NCBI GenBank assembly: GCA_964019335.1
Contig: OZ025746.1
Location: forward strand, 62,001 to 126,000
Direction of reading: 5' to 3'
Source: Diplonema japonicum
Taxonomy: Eukaryota; Euglenozoa; Diplonemea; Diplonemida; Diplonemidae
DNA: 64,000 nucleotides
Position 1 is the first letter of the stretch. Every line of letters begins with the position of its first letter. Under the pieces are notes generated by a model. It ran no database searches. It was not told where the DNA came from and saw only the letters and a list, made by a program, of their open reading frames with translations. The position numbers and the translations under genes are program-made. Of this stretch, positions 30,601-45,426 are shown one piece after another.

Positions 30601-33600
30601 GTAACTGTTTCTTCTCCGTCAGCGAGGCCAGCTTTGTGGCAACGACTTGCGGTTGGCTCCCCTGCGGCTGGAACTTCGTCCCGCCTACAAACCCACTGTC
30701 CAGCACGGGGACCCGCAAGGCAGTGAGGACATCTCTCGCATCGTTCGGATCGTGGTCGTAGTTATGGCTTGAGTCTGGAGTGTTGAGGGCACGGTTCATG
30801 ATATCAATCCCGCCTTGAATCAAGGCAGAGAAACCGGTGAACAGAGACAGTGCAGGGGCAGGCTGTTGAGGTTCAGCTGCGGGAGGTGGAGCTGGAGCGG
30901 CGTCGGGTGTCGTTGTGTGCTCGCTGCCGTCGCCTTCCGGTTTGAACATGAAGGCGTCGCTCACAAGACCGCAGTCGACCAGCCTCCCGTCCTCCAACGG
31001 GAGCAGAGGCCACCCCTCCACATGCTTCACAGCATTCGGTCCTTCACCCGCGAGCAGTTTCCAAAACCCGTTCAGCCATTCTTTCGACACTTCGCCGACC
31101 TCGTCGGTTGGAACCTCCGACATTCCTTTCCACTTCACAGGTGCCTCGTTGCAGCCTCTCGCGTACACCGCATGCATGTGGTTTGTGATCTGCTCCATGT
31201 CAGGGGTGTAGATTTGAATAGCGTTACCGAACTCAGGGGAGGAAAGCTTCTTGAAAACGGAGGGCGTTTTTGAAACCTCAGGATGGACGAAGGCCAGCTC
31301 GGGGCCAGGGATGCCTCGGAGGACCTTTTTTGCGTCCGTGTCGCCCAAGAACACACGTCTGTCCCCGAATCGTTCGACAGAAAGCTTTCCGTCCGGTGTT
31401 TCTAACGGGAGAAGACAGATACCGCGAAGCTTTGTGGAGTGGGGGGGCTCGAGGTCTGTGATGGAGAGCGACAACAGCTGCACTATGTGCGATGGCTCGG
31501 AGAGCTTCCCGACTACACAGAAGGACGGGGCCGCATGGCACAGCTGGCGGACGTCGGCAGGGGGCAATGCCTGTGCTTTACCGGTCTTCTTGGCCACCAT
31601 GCTCTGCCCGACGTAGCTTGGAACGGTGAACGCGTTCAGCTCTTTCGAGACAATTGAGATCACCTCGTTTGTCGCATCGCCCGTCACAAACCTCACACCT
31701 TTGTGGTTGTACGTGGCGAGCGAGTTTTTGTACAGGAACAGCTTGTCGGTGGAGGAAATCTTTGCGTAGATTTCCATGACCGCTGCGGAGTGCTTGCAGT
31801 CCACTGACGGGCTTGGCCAATACTCGTAGCAGTATTCCTGGCTCGGAAGCTCGTGGGCGAAGAGGGTTGGCAACACGTGTAGAAGCTTGGTGTACGCGCC
31901 CCAAACGTTTGACATTATCGCTGTGTTCCACTTCGGGTTGCCCGGGATGTTGTTCGTGAAGATCTGTACGGGGATGCCAGGACCATCTGCGTCGTCGTTG
32001 TGGGGAATGGGTTTCATATGTCTGCTTGTCATTTTGAGCCATTCGTGGCGGGGCTTCTCACTGTTGTACTGGAGGAGTGCGGCGACGCCGCCCAATGGAG
32101 CGCGAGACAGCTCGACACCCAGACGCCGTGACTCGTCACATCCAGACATCATGCACACACCCCATTTGTAGATATCAACACGAGGGCCTTCCTCGCTTCC
32201 TTGTCGTTCCTCCACAACCTCCACTGAGATGATGAACTCCTTTGTGGATTCAACCGATTTGGTCATGAACCCGAACATCGACTCCTTTTGAGGTATGTGG
32301 TTCCACATTGCCTTGCGTTCGTCTGTCTTGGGCTTCGGCTTCACCTCGGCACGCATTGTATTGCAGTACCCGTCTGCTGTGTGCTCTTGGCAAACAACCT
32401 TTGAGACACATGTGAAGGCAAGCATTGCCGGTACTGATGTGGACATTGAGCGCAAACATATTTTGACTGTTTCGCCTTGGATCGGATCGTCGAAGGCGGA
32501 CTTTGAGGCTCTGATGGGGATTCTCAACGTGGTTCCGTGGTTCTTGTACTCGAGAAGCTGGTTCAGGTGCCCTCGGAAGTTTTTGAGCACGTCTCCGATA
32601 CTGTACCATATCGATTCCTTTAAGGGTTGGTAGAAGAGGAGCTCGTCGCTGGTCATCACCTGTACGCAGTCGGCGATGGCGAAGCATGACCCGAAGCCTC
32701 CCTGAACACCCCCCCATGTTCTTTTGAACAATTTCAACAGTACCTCGGAGGTCAGCTGTACATCAAGATGCACGACAAGCGCTTCTTTTTGGTAGTCCTG
32801 CGTGCCTGGTATCCCTCCCGTGTACACCTTGCTGTCGTACGTAAAGGAAACGTTACACTGCTTTTTGTGAGCGAATTCCAAGAAGTCTCGCATAAGGCAT
32901 TTCACGCTCGGCTTCGGGTTCCTCCTAAGGTACTTCAAGACCTCATCCATGTCCACTGTATTCTTCATCACGTAACGGGTCTTGTGGTTGGAAATCTCCT
33001 CTACCGACTGCACGCCGAGCAGGCTCGCCACATTGTGCGGGATCCTCGGGTGCACGGAAATGTAATACTCGTGGGTAGTTGCGGTGGTTGCTTCACGGTC
33101 GTACACCAGTTTGTTCAAAGTCCTCAGAACACCCTCTGCGTCTGGTAGATGTGTGATGATGTTCTTCTCAGGGCTTTCAGAGACGAACACAGCGATCTCG
33201 CAGCACATGGTGAGTTCCCTCTCGGTGACGGGTTCGGTTTCCCTTTCGTCCGCAAGGAGCGTCAACAATGGGGCGTAGTCCTGGGCGGTGAAGTACTTTT
33301 TTACACCAAGCGCCACGCGGAGAGGGATGAGACTGTCAACCCATTCTCCCAGATATTGGGAAGGTATATCCCACAGCATTGGCCTCGCATCGATGTCGCA
33401 CAACACCAGAGAGGCGTTTCCAGGTATCGTATAGTCGTGTGATAAACCGCTCCCGACGTAGATGGTCGACATGTGCCGCAGGGCAGCGAGGTGTGGTTGG
33501 AGCGCTTCCCTCGTCACAGGGTCCCTCAACCTCTTGCTGAGCTCGGCGTAAACATGCTTCACAACCTCGTAAGGAGCATTGTGTTTCCCGCACATCTCCA

Positions 33601-36600
33601 GCTGCTTCACCAGCAGCTCGTCACGAATCGCTTCTTCATACCATATGTCGTTTACCAATCCGTCCTTCCCCTTCAGGTCAACCAGCCCACACGAGTACGA
33701 ACAAAGGTACATGTCCTTTACGGGTCTCGTCATGTTTGGTTTCATCAACCCGTTTTCAGGTACAAGTTCCGGGTTCCAAGGGAGCCCTGGGTGAGGCTGT
33801 TCCCGACACACACCGACGCATGTTTCATTTTGCAGCTCCATAAGGATCTTTTGCTGTTCGTTTGTGTCCCTTACGGACCAGACGTACTTCAGCAAACCCT
33901 CTGCTTCCTTGGTGTCCGTGATGGTTTTTGCGACCTTGGAGATGGAATTGGTATTGAGCGAGACCTGCAGCCCAAGCTTGCGCAGGTTTTTCAGTTCCGT
34001 CCTGTATTTGTCGTGCGGAAGCATTGCCTTTGGAACGCCAAAACCTTCCTTGGCAGTGCACCCGGGATCGACAAGCTCGAAAACGGGCTTGCAGGTACCT
34101 ACCTTGGTACGAACCCATGGGAGCTTCGTGAGGCCTTCAAAAACAGGACCTGTGGCGGTCTTGAGTATGTCGATAAGGAACCCATCGGCAGCAGTGTGAA
34201 AGGACTCATCTAGAGTCGTGTCCGAAAGAGAAGGTATGAGGTAAGACAGGATGAATTCGTCGTAAGGAATGCACGTGGCTCCAAGCTTGACGAGGAAGCT
34301 CGTACGGTTGTCGCGTGTTGTTATGTGATCTACCCCTGTCGTCACGCAGTAGAAGTCCTTTGTCAGCACCTCAGGGGGCACGTCAGGGTTCGCAACGAAG
34401 TGCTTGTCGTCGATTGCTATGCAGTCGTCCGATCCCGCCACGGGGAAAATTGGTAGCTGCTTGAAAACATCCTTTACAAGTTCTTCGATTGCAGGTTGGT
34501 TCTTGTTTTTAAAGCTTAGCTCCATGAAGTTGAGAAGACTCGTTTTGACACCTGGTTCGACCCCGTTGGTCACATTGGGCAGCTTGTCACCATGTGTCCT
34601 GTGCAGAGCTTTCGCAATGGATGAAAACGTGGTGACCTCGAGCAAATGTTTCACCTCCATGATGAAGGTCCTGTCTAGAGATTCGATTTCGAATGCGGTG
34701 AAGAAGCCTTCGATGCGGCTTTGCGACACGCGTGCCTTTTCATTGTAAGATACTAGTCTTGTGGTGGCTGGGATCAGTGGGAATGAACAGATTTCCCCTT
34801 CCCACTTCAATCCCTGTGCCGCGAAGTCTTTCCAGAAGACGTCCAGCCAACCCTTCGACGGAGCGGCAGGGTTGCGTCGATCGACGACCTGCATCCCGCT
34901 CAACTCAGGGAACATAACTGGGAACATTTCCTCGAAATCATTCTGGTCGTACCGTTTTACATTTGTGTGGGGTTCCAGAGCTTTCAAACGGTCATGGTCA
35001 TGGCTTGGGTTTCCGACCAGACCGGCCTTTGAAAAGTACACTGAATCTGCAAATCTATCCCTTAGAGGGGTAAATACATCGCGGGAGAAATTGATGTAGA
35101 TGGGAGTATCATCGCACGACCCGAACTTTGCAAACTCTCCGTTCAACAGTTTGAGCAAAGGAAGCCCCACAAGTTCGTCAAAAGTCTTGTCGTGCGTCCC
35201 AAGATCTTCTTGGCAGTATTTCAAAGCCGCGACCAGGAGACCCTCGTCTGTCACGCCTTCCAGAGATGTGCTGCGCAACAGTTTCCTAACCAAATTGTTG
35301 TCGATGCATTCGGTTACACCCATGGACTCCAGAAGCTCGGTGTTGATGTCGACCAAGTGGCAGTCGATGTCCAGAAGAAGCTGCTTTATCTTCGGAGGCG
35401 TCTTCTCGTTGGCGAAGACCGCTTCCTTTCGCGTGATCCACTTCCCATTGCTGTACAGCAAGGGGACCTTGTCGGACGCGTTGTAGAATGCCTCCATGAA
35501 GCCGCCCCATAGCTTCCCTTCGAGCTTTGCAGGGAGCAATGAGTAATATCTGTCCATTGGGAAGTCAGTGTCCGACTGAAGGTGTTGTATCAGACACAGT
35601 ACGGCGGGGACGCACGCGTGTTGGATCACAGCGAGGTTCCAGCTTGTTTTGTCGCCGGTTTTATGGTGGTCATCCGCCCATAGGTTTCGACGGTTTGACG
35701 ATAGCTCGAATGCACCATTTACATGGAAGGCGAGGTTTAAAGCTCCCGCGGTTGCCGGCAGCGGTAGCACTGAGAAAGCTTTCCCCTTCACCGGTGTGAA
35801 GATCTTGTTTCGTTTTCTCAGCAGAGCAGCCCCGGCCCACGGGACCAAACGCTGTCCTTCCTCCGCATCCAGCGCCATTTGCCTCGCCGCACCGCGACCG
35901 ATTACATTGCTGACCAGCCATTCATCGACAAACCTTTCCATGGACCCTCCTTTGAGTATCTCCCTTATTACCGTGCATTTCGTCAGCGCTTTCGGGAGAT
36001 TGTTGTCGACGGTGCTCGCAAGCCTTTTTTTGAAGTCGTCCTTGCTGTCGCTGACACCGGGCTCCCCGGCCACGAAGTTGTACAGTTTCAATTCTTGATC
36101 CCGACCGTGCGTGGTCTCCTTCTTCATAGAGAAGAGAAGCTGTTCAGTCCCGTCTTCTTCGCGAACGACGACCTTGATGGACCCGATGTGCTTCAAGAAG
36201 AGAAGAAGGTCCTCAGCAGTCGCACAGAAGGTGTGAAGCAGCTCTTCGACCTGTTCGATGGAGTACGATGTGCTTTTGATGGACGATGCAGCAGCGGTGT
36301 CCCCGGTGCGGAGAGGAAACCTGAACAAGGTTCCGTCGTAGGGCTTGTCGAGCCCGCACGATAAATGCCCTTTGAACGCGTAAGGCTTGAACTGGTCCTC
36401 GAAGATGGACCCGGTCACGGTCTTGGAGGGTATCTTGACACGAAACCCGGGAGCGTTCGCTTTCGTGAACTGTGTGAGGTACTTTCGATGTGGGTCCAGA
36501 AGAACAAGGTACTCCCCTGACACGAATGACGGGACATCTGTGAACTGATACACAGCGTTGAAGCCAAGCCCGAACTTGCCAGTCTTCGCAACGTCGTTGA

Positions 36601-39600
36601 TCTTGCTACCTTTTCCGATTTCGGAAAGGTTCGCGAAGTCCTTCTCCGTGAAGGGTTTGTTGTTGTACATGACAACGGCGGGGCCCTGCCATGCGGCCAT
36701 CTTGGGGTCTAGCAACCTTTCCCGGTTGTAGGAGGCTTTGTCGAGCATGACGACGAACTCTGTGGCGCCAGAGTCGTCTGCGTTCTGAACCACCTCGTTG
36801 ATGATGCCCACGTCGTCGACGTACTGGTCGAGAATGGATTTTATACGGTCGGTGATGCTTTCGGACTGGCCGTAGGCGTGGCCGTACTCTGCAAGATCGC
36901 CTTCGCACACCGTGGCACGCCTGCTTCCCACGCCGAGCTTATTCGCGATTTCCATCGACAGGTTCTCATGCACGATGAACAACCCTTCGTTGGGTATGAA
37001 CTGTTCCCACGGCATTTCGTTGAACAACAGCTCGTTCGGGGTGCGAAGCACGCCCGCCGAGTCCGGGACGTATATGTCGTGCTTCCTGAGATCCGGGACG
37101 CCAATCAAGACGGAGGTGACGGTTCGAAGCTCTTCCGAATTGAGCGGGTCCATCCCGTGCTTTTTTTTGAGCTGTTCCAAGCCCTTCGCGTACGATGCGG
37201 GTTTGAACTCATCTCGCATCCCGCATTCTTTGAATATCTCGGCGTATTTCTTAAACCGTCCCTCGAGTTGGTACAGCCCTGGCAGGCCGTGGATGGGTGC
37301 TTTGATTGCGACGCGTTCTGCGCTTACCATTCCATGCCCTTCGACCCATATGAAGTCCTTCTCCATCAACACCTCTCTCGCACCGTCTAATGATCCGGTT
37401 TTGGAATAGCGATCGTGGAGTGCAGAGTAGATCTCATCGACTGAACGACTCACCGCTGATTCATTGTCGGCGAGGCTGAGAAGCTGCTTCGCGAGAACAT
37501 CCGGAGGGACAACGCTGTTCCCCCATTTGAACAGGTCGTGGACCATAATATTGTCGACAGATATAGGGAGGACACCCATGTGGTAGCTGCACAACCAGAA
37601 GTCTTTGAGAAGACGGACTTCGGATGACTTCAAAAGCTGTCCCCGAGGCACGACGCATCCGGAGGAGTGCGTCTGGAGAGATGGGAACCACGCGATGTCG
37701 CCAAGCTGTTTGAAGAACTCATCCTCTTCTCGTGTAGACGATGTGAGCTTCTTCAACGCCCCGAAGAAGCCTCCCTTGTATCGATCACTGAAATCATCGA
37801 TGTTATCGTTCAAATATTTAAGCAGTTTCTCGGACTTGTCAAAGTTCGCCTCGCTCGCGTCTTGCAGGTCCGTGGCTAATTGTAGAACAGCGCTCCGATC
37901 TAGAGAGTTTCGAAGGCCCAATCCGGTGAGCTGCAATGCGACACCTTTAGAATACACCATCAAGGCTTCCAAGTCCAAAACGCGGGACAGCAACAGAAAC
38001 GGTGCGACACGGTGTGCTCTGGGGTCGAAGAGTCCCACAAGCGGTTTGTACACCGTGATGGGATCACTGTCATCACCGTCGCCTTTTAACAGAACCTGTG
38101 TGGGGAAAATCGGCATTGTTTGAACCAGGTTCCTCAAGGTGGGGTCTCGGTCGAGGTCGGAGTGGACAAGCTGCACAACAACCCTGAGAAAAGCTTCTTT
38201 GGAGTGTTTTTGAGCGAGGCCTTCGCACTTGTCCAAGAACTGGGTTTTCCAAACCTCCCCGGTAAGGGCAACAGGGACCCCTGCTTCGCATAGCACCGTG
38301 TGAAGGTCCTTATCAACACATATATAGTCTCCCGATATCATGTTGCAGATGGGTGTTTCAATGAACTTCTCGGGAAGGAGTTCAAAGCTGTTTTTAACAA
38401 CCCCAGGGGGAGAGGTCGGGGGTGAACCATAAGTTTTCCAAATTGGCAGGTCGGCGAGGAGCCCCACATCATCAGGGATGTGCTTCCTAACACCGCGCAG
38501 CCATGCAAGAAGAGTGTCGGAAAAATCAGGAACTAAAAAATCACGTTTGGCGTGCAAGGCACGGAGAACCCCACAAGGCGTGGCTCTAGACACATACAAG
38601 GGTACATCTAGATTAGTTAAGTGAATATTTGCGGCTGAAAAAATATGAAGCAGCGACTCAGGTAGACTTGTTGAGGACAGAAGGATAGGAACGCTGGACG
38701 ACAAAGGACACAAGAACCCTTCCCGGCATGGCAAAACACACCACGATTCGGGGTTCGGCAAAGTGGCGGGTACTGACAGTGTTTTGTCAAAGACACCCAC
38801 TGCGGACCAAAACTGATCTGCTTTTTCGACAACCTCTTGGGAGGGTTTCATGGGGGTCGGGCTGTCTTTACATTGAGCGAGGACTAACGGGAGGAAGTTA
38901 AAAACATCAGCAGCACTGTTCACGTGATAAACGTTGAGAAGCTTGCGAAATTCAGGAGATGAAAACCGGGATGCGAGTTGAGGGTACGTCTCTAACAAGT
39001 CCCAATCAACAACCATTGAAACCGCTTTTGTTCCCTTTACAAGATCGATGACAGCGATCTCGCTTGTGAACAAAACATGCGATTCGTTGTCAAAAGGAGC
39101 TACATTGCCAGAATACATTGTTGCAAACGGCACGCTTCTGACCAGCTTTGCCAAAGCCGAAGCCGGTTGGGGCACCGCTGAGCTCAGCTTTGACAAAACC
39201 CAACCGAGCACAATACACGCTGAACGAGGTCCCCACACACCCGGCAGTGTTAAATCACACGATGCTAGCCTCTCGCAAATATTCTCAACCGACAGAAGTT
39301 GGTCTTTTAGACCTAATGATGTGACAACTCGTTCGGGGGTTGTTCCGACTGTGATGCCGGCTTTTCTGATTGCCTCAATGACCTCGATGTCTTCGCCCTC
39401 CTCTGCATAAAGACATTCGTGTGGTTTCACCCATCCATGTGGCCCGCAATCGATACAAGGCAGCTTTTTTAATTCTTCAAAAATCACGTTGCTCAAAAGC
39501 TTCCACGGCATCCTCGTGTGTACAGTGGGGACGAGCTGGTAGAACATCTCCGGCGCGTGTTTCAAAACCCATGTTACACAGCTCAGGTATCCATGAGGGA

Positions 39601-40825
39601 TCGCATCGGTTAGAAGTGTTTCATTCCAGTTTGATTTGAACTTTGCCTCGCCGGACTCGTCGGTCCCCCAGCATATGTTGCCTCGGTTGGACGGGACTTC
39701 AAAATAACCGTTGCAGTGGAAGGGAAGCGATGTAGATTCCGGAAGCGGGAGAAAACAGTATGCTTTCCCCTCGTCAGGGTGGATGGGTGCGTCTAAACAC
39801 ACAGCGACGCCGCCCCATGGGAGAAGCTTCCGTTTGTAGATTTCCGCCAGTTCGTCGCACGACGCCCGGCAAGCTTTCCCTTCCTTGAAACCAGTCGATT
39901 GGCAAACCAACCATTTTTGTTCGGATTCTTTACCGTTTGTGTTGTGTTCGCATATTGTCAAGGCGAGCTGGCTAGAAACGGGTGTTTTCAGAAGCTTTGC
40001 GAGGCGTGCAACACGGTCCTTTTCGACGGGGAGCCGTTTTTGAAACGCCCGTTGCGCGAGGTCTGTTCCCGTAGCTCCTTCAAGGCACACTTTGTAGTCC
40101 AAAACAAGCCCTGTTCCAGTTGCGTACTTGCAGATTTCAACGGAGACCACAGATTTGAGGAAAAACAACGTTCTCGATGCTTCTTTTTTAAAGGAGGACA
40201 GAATTTCTTTCACACCGCTAGGCGTGCACGGTGTGGAACGTAGAGGGGAGGTTTCAGCGTGTTTCACAGTGCGGAGCGGCAGGCGGAACAGCGTACCGTT
40301 GAAAGCCTTCGCGGAGGCAGGGTCCCATCCCATGATGGTTAGAGGAGAGAAATGAGACGCGTGCTTCTTGAGGGTTTCCTTGCCTGAGTTTGTGGAAAAA
40401 TCTATGTGTTTCCCCCCTAATGGCGGGAGGTGTTTGCATGATGGGTCGAAGTAGCATATTGACGTTCCGGTCAGTAAAGAAGGCAGCTCCGACACGTGGT
40501 ACACGGAGTTGAACCCGATTCCAAATCTGCCTGTTTTTTGTAGATTGTCCTTCTTGCAGCTCCCGCCTACGTTTTGGATGCTCTCCAGGTCCTCTGGGGT
40601 AAACGTTTCATCGTTGTAGATATATAGAGCGGGGCCTCTGAACCCCTTGTCGTCCTCGGTACCCGTCTCCCCCCACTCCCTATCACAGTACACCACTTTT
40701 ACCTCCCTCGCCCCGGCGTCGTCTGCATTTTGAATCATCTCTTTTATAATGGAGTTCTCGGGGTAGTTATTCAGAATATCCTTCAGGGTGTTCACCAGAC
40801 TCGCCTTCTGACCGAACGCCGCCAT
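27673..40825 (-). CDS. Sacsin-like giant GHKL ATPase protein with C-terminal RING finger
   Basis: Predicted join on the minus strand: 40825-30390, 30350-30224, 30162-30082, 30025-29957, 29881-29786, 29739-27673, giving 4291 residues. The five introns are 39, 61, 56, 75 and 46 nt, all GT-AG and clustered near the 3' end. Residues about 5-260 hold a sacsin-repeat ATPase domain with N-box EMIQNADDAGA and GRFGIGFNSVYH; a second at about 1320-1570 has EVVQNADDSGA and GKFGLGFNAVYQ. A third, degenerate repeat (about 2630-2880) lacks the N-box. A Pro/Ala linker lies near 3300. The end has a short coiled coil and a C3HC4 RING (CSICFNP...CPMC). Sacsin is a chaperone-like factor; the RING implies ubiquitin ligase activity. 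The UBL, DnaJ and HEPN parts of human sacsin are absent. Plant sacsin-like proteins also end in RING. Confidence 0.88.
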
Positions 40826-41550
40826 GATTCTTGTCTTTTTTTTCTTTTTTCTTTTTTTTTTTGCCGGCCCTCTCCCGCCCCCCTCTTTTTTTTTTTTGGT
40901 TCGGTTTTTTTTTTTTTTTTTTTTTTTGAAAAAAATATAGGATGGGGGGAGGGGGGGGGAAACGTAATTGTAGAAGAAAAGAAAAGTCTTATTTCCTCCA
41001 CGATGGCAGTTTAAAAAAAATGGGGAGGAGGGGGTAACATTGAGATACGAGAAATATGTACGCTGTTGCACTTTTTTTTTTCTTCTCCCCCCGCCCGGTC
41101 TTCTTTTCCTTTTTTTTGTTTTGTTTTTTTTCGGGGGGAAAACAAAACAAAAAAGTAACTACTAAAAGAAAGACGGAAGCGGGAGGGGGAGAAAAAAAAA
41201 TATAAAAAAAAAAAATCACGCGAAGAGAAGAGAGGAGGGGGAAAAAAAAACTTTTTTTTTTGTAACATGCAATGTGCTTTGTAAAAAGGAAAAAAAAAAA
41301 AAAGAAAAAGAGAGAAGAGCAGCCGGCCGTTTGTTTGAACACGCGTCGTGGGGGTAGAAACCCGAGAGAGAGAGCCTCTACAACCCCACGAAACAATCTT
41401 CCAACACACCCTATATTTAAAAAAACAAGTCAAAAAAGACTCATTTTCCTCGTAAAAAAACCCGGGTAGGAGGAAACCCCATACTGTACCAATTGAGGTG
41501 TTAACACTCCACGGGGGGGAAAGAAAAAAAAAAAAAAATTATCCCATCCC
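40826..41550. other. Intergenic low-complexity region
   Basis: Leader of the sacsin-like gene, then T/A/G homopolymers. About 150 bases of normal complexity (41330-41510) show no ORF or homology I recognise. Confidence 0.6.
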
Positions 41551-44500
41551 CTAAAATACAAACTGGTCGTATGTGACATCGCACGCCATCATACGGCTGT
41601 CAACAGGGAACGGAAGGGAAGGGGAAACATAGGCTGCCCCTCGGGCAGCGGACACGGCTTGGTTCACCGCCTTGCAAATCGATACCCCAAGGGCAACAGG
41701 AGGCTCAGCGGTCGCCTTTGTACCAAGAATACCATTAGGGTTTGTGGTACCCTTCATAAGCCCAGAGTTCCAAGCCTGCGGTATATCAGCAGCGCTGGGA
41801 ACATGGTATTCCCAAGTATTGTGTACGTCTTTGCGAAGACCTGAATCGTGGTCACGGTATAAATCTTCAGTAAGAGCATAGCCAAGGCCCATGAGGTACC
41901 CGCCCTCCAGCTGGCCGATGTCAATGAGAGGATTGATCGATCTCCCTGCATCGAGAAGCATGTCGCTTCTCAAAACAGACACCTCACCGGTAAGGACATC
42001 GAGCTCCACCTCGTGGACGACAGCGGAGTAAGACTGGTATTGATCTCCCTTCACCTTGGGGGGTTTGTTGTCGTCGTTCTCCTTTGCTTCCATTTTCACG
42101 CCCATTTTAGTGCCCTGTGCTACGATTTGCTGCCAGGTAGCACCTGCAGGAAGGGATTTCTTCACAGGAGCGAGGTGTTCGTTGATTTTCGCGCAGGAAT
42201 TCTGTGCGGCAAGGCAGCACAGTTCTGATGATGTTGAGTATCCTGTCAGGCTCGCGATGTCGCCTACAACGTTGGTGTCAGTCGGTTGCAAACGGATCAT
42301 CCCTTCGGGGCATCCGAGGGAGTACGCAACTACTTCTGCCACCTTTGTCGCAAGACCCTGTCCCATCTCAACACCAGATGTTGTGACTTGAACGGATCCG
42401 TCGGGTTTAACTGCAACCATTGTTTTGAAACCCCCTGCAAGAACGCCGAAAAGATGGATCCAATCCATTGCGTACTTAACCGGTGTCAAGGAGATGCCTC
42501 GTTTGATCCATTTGTTCTGGCTGTTCCACGTGTCGACTTGTTTCATACGGGCACCGAAGTCGGACGACTTTGAAAGCCTTTGAAGGATCGTTTTCATGTT
42601 TCCAAAGTACGTCAGCTTGTCGCCGTACGGTGTTTCATCGCCCGCGTTGTAGTAGTTCTTCCCGCGAACGGCGTCTTCTGTGAGGGAAGTGCCTGCGGCG
42701 ACCTCGCTAATAAACTGTTCCATGAAATGGATGCCTGGGATGAACCCGGGGCCACGTGCAGTTGTGTTTGCGGGGACTTGTGTCTTGACGAACTTTATGT
42801 TTACGTCCCAGTTCGGGATGTTGTAGCAGTTGTCGAACGCGGTCATGAGGCCCTTTGAACCGTTCGAAACTTCTGTGTTGGCGTTGCCCGCTTCCACGTA
42901 GTACGTTGCTTCAATGGCTTGAATGGTCCCGTCGATGTTGTACCCCACTTTGTAGTCACACCTCCACGGGCATCGCATCCCCATACTCTTCATGTTGTCG
43001 TCGATTTCGAGTACCGTCTTCGCTGGTGATCTGTACTTTTTCGCGATGACTGAGGTGAGTGCTGCTACTCTGTATGCATTGAAGGACTTGCCTCCGTAAG
43101 AACCTCCACATCTCAATGTTTCTACTGATATGTCTGCTGCTGTGAGTCCGCCGCACACTGTCTCAACCTGAGTTACAGCGTAGGATGGTGCTTGAGTTGC
43201 TGAGTACATCTTCAACCCGATACCGTCGGGTGTGTGCGTTGCCAAGCATGTTTGGGTCTCGAGATGGAAATGGTATTGCTCTTTCATTTTAAACTGCCCG
43301 GTTGTGACCTTGTCGCAAGCCTCGAAGGCTTTCTTAACATTCCCCCTTTCGATCCTTTGCGGCAGGACGTCGACGGCGGGGAAGAACGATTTGTTGGCGA
43401 TCGCCTCGTCCAGGTCAACAAGAGGCGGTTGTGTCGCACCCCATTGAACAACGACTGCCTTTGCGCATGCTGTGGCATGAGCAGCGGTATCACCTAGAAC
43501 AACGCATATTATCTGGTCGATGTACTCTGTTTTGTTGTTGAAGGCGAAGAGAGGGCCTTGCAGCAATCCTCTGTTGTCGACCTCATCCATGTCTGCTGAG
43601 GAGAACATCCCTTTCCAACCGGGCAACGCTTCCGCGGCGTCTGTCACGATTCCTGTGAACGTCCCGACCTGCGTCGCGAGGATGGGCGCAACGTGAAGCG
43701 TACCCACAGGCTCCGGTACATCCCCGCTGTACTTCGCCTCGCCGGCGCATTGTTTCAAAGCAGCGATCTTTGGTTCGGGTTTTGTGACAGGGTACATGCT
43801 AGGGTCCGTGTCGAACGTTTGGTTCGCGGTAACCGGCTGGCGTGTGAACCAAGACTGCGCCCCGGATTTCAACGAAGCCGGAAGCGACGGCTGCAACGCC
43901 AAAAAGTATTTGTACAAAAAATTTACGACAACCCGCGAGCGGAACGGAACACGACCCTCCTCCGGCGTTGGGATAGCTTCGTTCGTCAACGTTGCACACA
44001 GTGCCTTAAAAGCACCAAGATCCGTCACCACCATACCACGCATGGCACTTGACGTTAAAGACTGAACCTTAGGATGCACATCAATCCCTCCAAGCGCGAT
44101 AAGAACAGGTTGTGTCGTACTGACAGTGTTCCCGTTGAGCGTGCACTTCATCGAACCCACAGCGAAGGGGTGGGACAGAGCGTTACGAGCAGCGATACGG
44201 TACGACCTAAACACCTCGTTCGGCTTGGCGAAGGGGAGGGTGATCGACACAAGGTAGCTGTACGTCATATCCTTTGCGTAGAAGGAGTGGAAGTCCACGC
44301 TTACAATGTCATCCTTGTCAGGGTCTTGAATGTTGAGCACTGCACCATACCCGACAAGGACTGTGGTCACATCGGAGTAAGCGAAATTATCCCCGTTTGA
44401 CTGGTGGAGATGGGTCAACATGATGTTCCCGCCGATTGACGCCACGTTGCGAATGGAAGCAGCGGCGACCTTCAGGTAGTGGTCGTGGATCTGCTGGAGG

Positions 44501-45426
44501 TGTGCCGCATCTGGTCCGGTTTGCGAGGCGAGGTATTCTAAGACGGACTTGATGGTCGCTCCGGACCCTATCTCGTACCCGTTTGAGGTTTTTGCGATGG
44601 TTTTCAAGGTTGGAATGCCTTCTATGTTCAACATGACGTCCGGCTGCCTGTCCTTCCAGATCCCTTGCGAGGTTCTCCCGCACACAAGCATGAGGTCTTT
44701 TGGAGGAGGTGTTTGCTTTGAATAATTCTCCAGCATTGTTTTCAACTGTGCTTCCGTAGTAATGTCTGTCCACTGCGCGGTTGAGTCCTCGACTGCCATA
44801 GGTGTCGGCATGCGCGGGGTGCTCGGGACGGTGAGGTGCGACATTTCCGCATTTTCACCATTCTCCGCGAATTTCTGATCGGCTTGGATGATCGGACGGA
44901 AACCGGTGCAACGGCATATGTTACCTCGCAGGGCTTCTTCGATTTCCTGTTTGCTGGGTGTTTTTCCTTTTTTTTCCTGAAGGAGGCCGTACATCGACAT
45001 TGTGAATCCGGGGGAGCAAAACCCGCATTGCGACCCGCCTTCTGCAGCGCAACCAGTTTGAATGGGGTGGTAACCCTTGGTGGAGTTACCGATCCCCTCG
45101 GTTGTTGTGAAGGCCATCCCGTTGCAGGACAGAAGAGGGCGGAGGCAGGAGTTTACCGCGTGTGTTTCGCCTGTTGCTTTTGTCATGACCACGATGCACG
45201 AGCCACAGCCTCCTTCTCCGCAGCTCCTTTTCGTACCGGTCAGGCCTGTCTTTGTTCTGATGAACTCGTTAAGAGTGCTCATGGTCCCCAATTGGGCATC
45301 CTTGTCGATGTCGGCGGTGTACTGCTGCCCGTTGATGCTGAGCTTCACCACCGAATCGCCGGACCCCCGGCTCACCCTCTGGTACGTCTCACCGTTCAGT
45401 ACCACTAGCTTGCTGTTTGAATTTTG

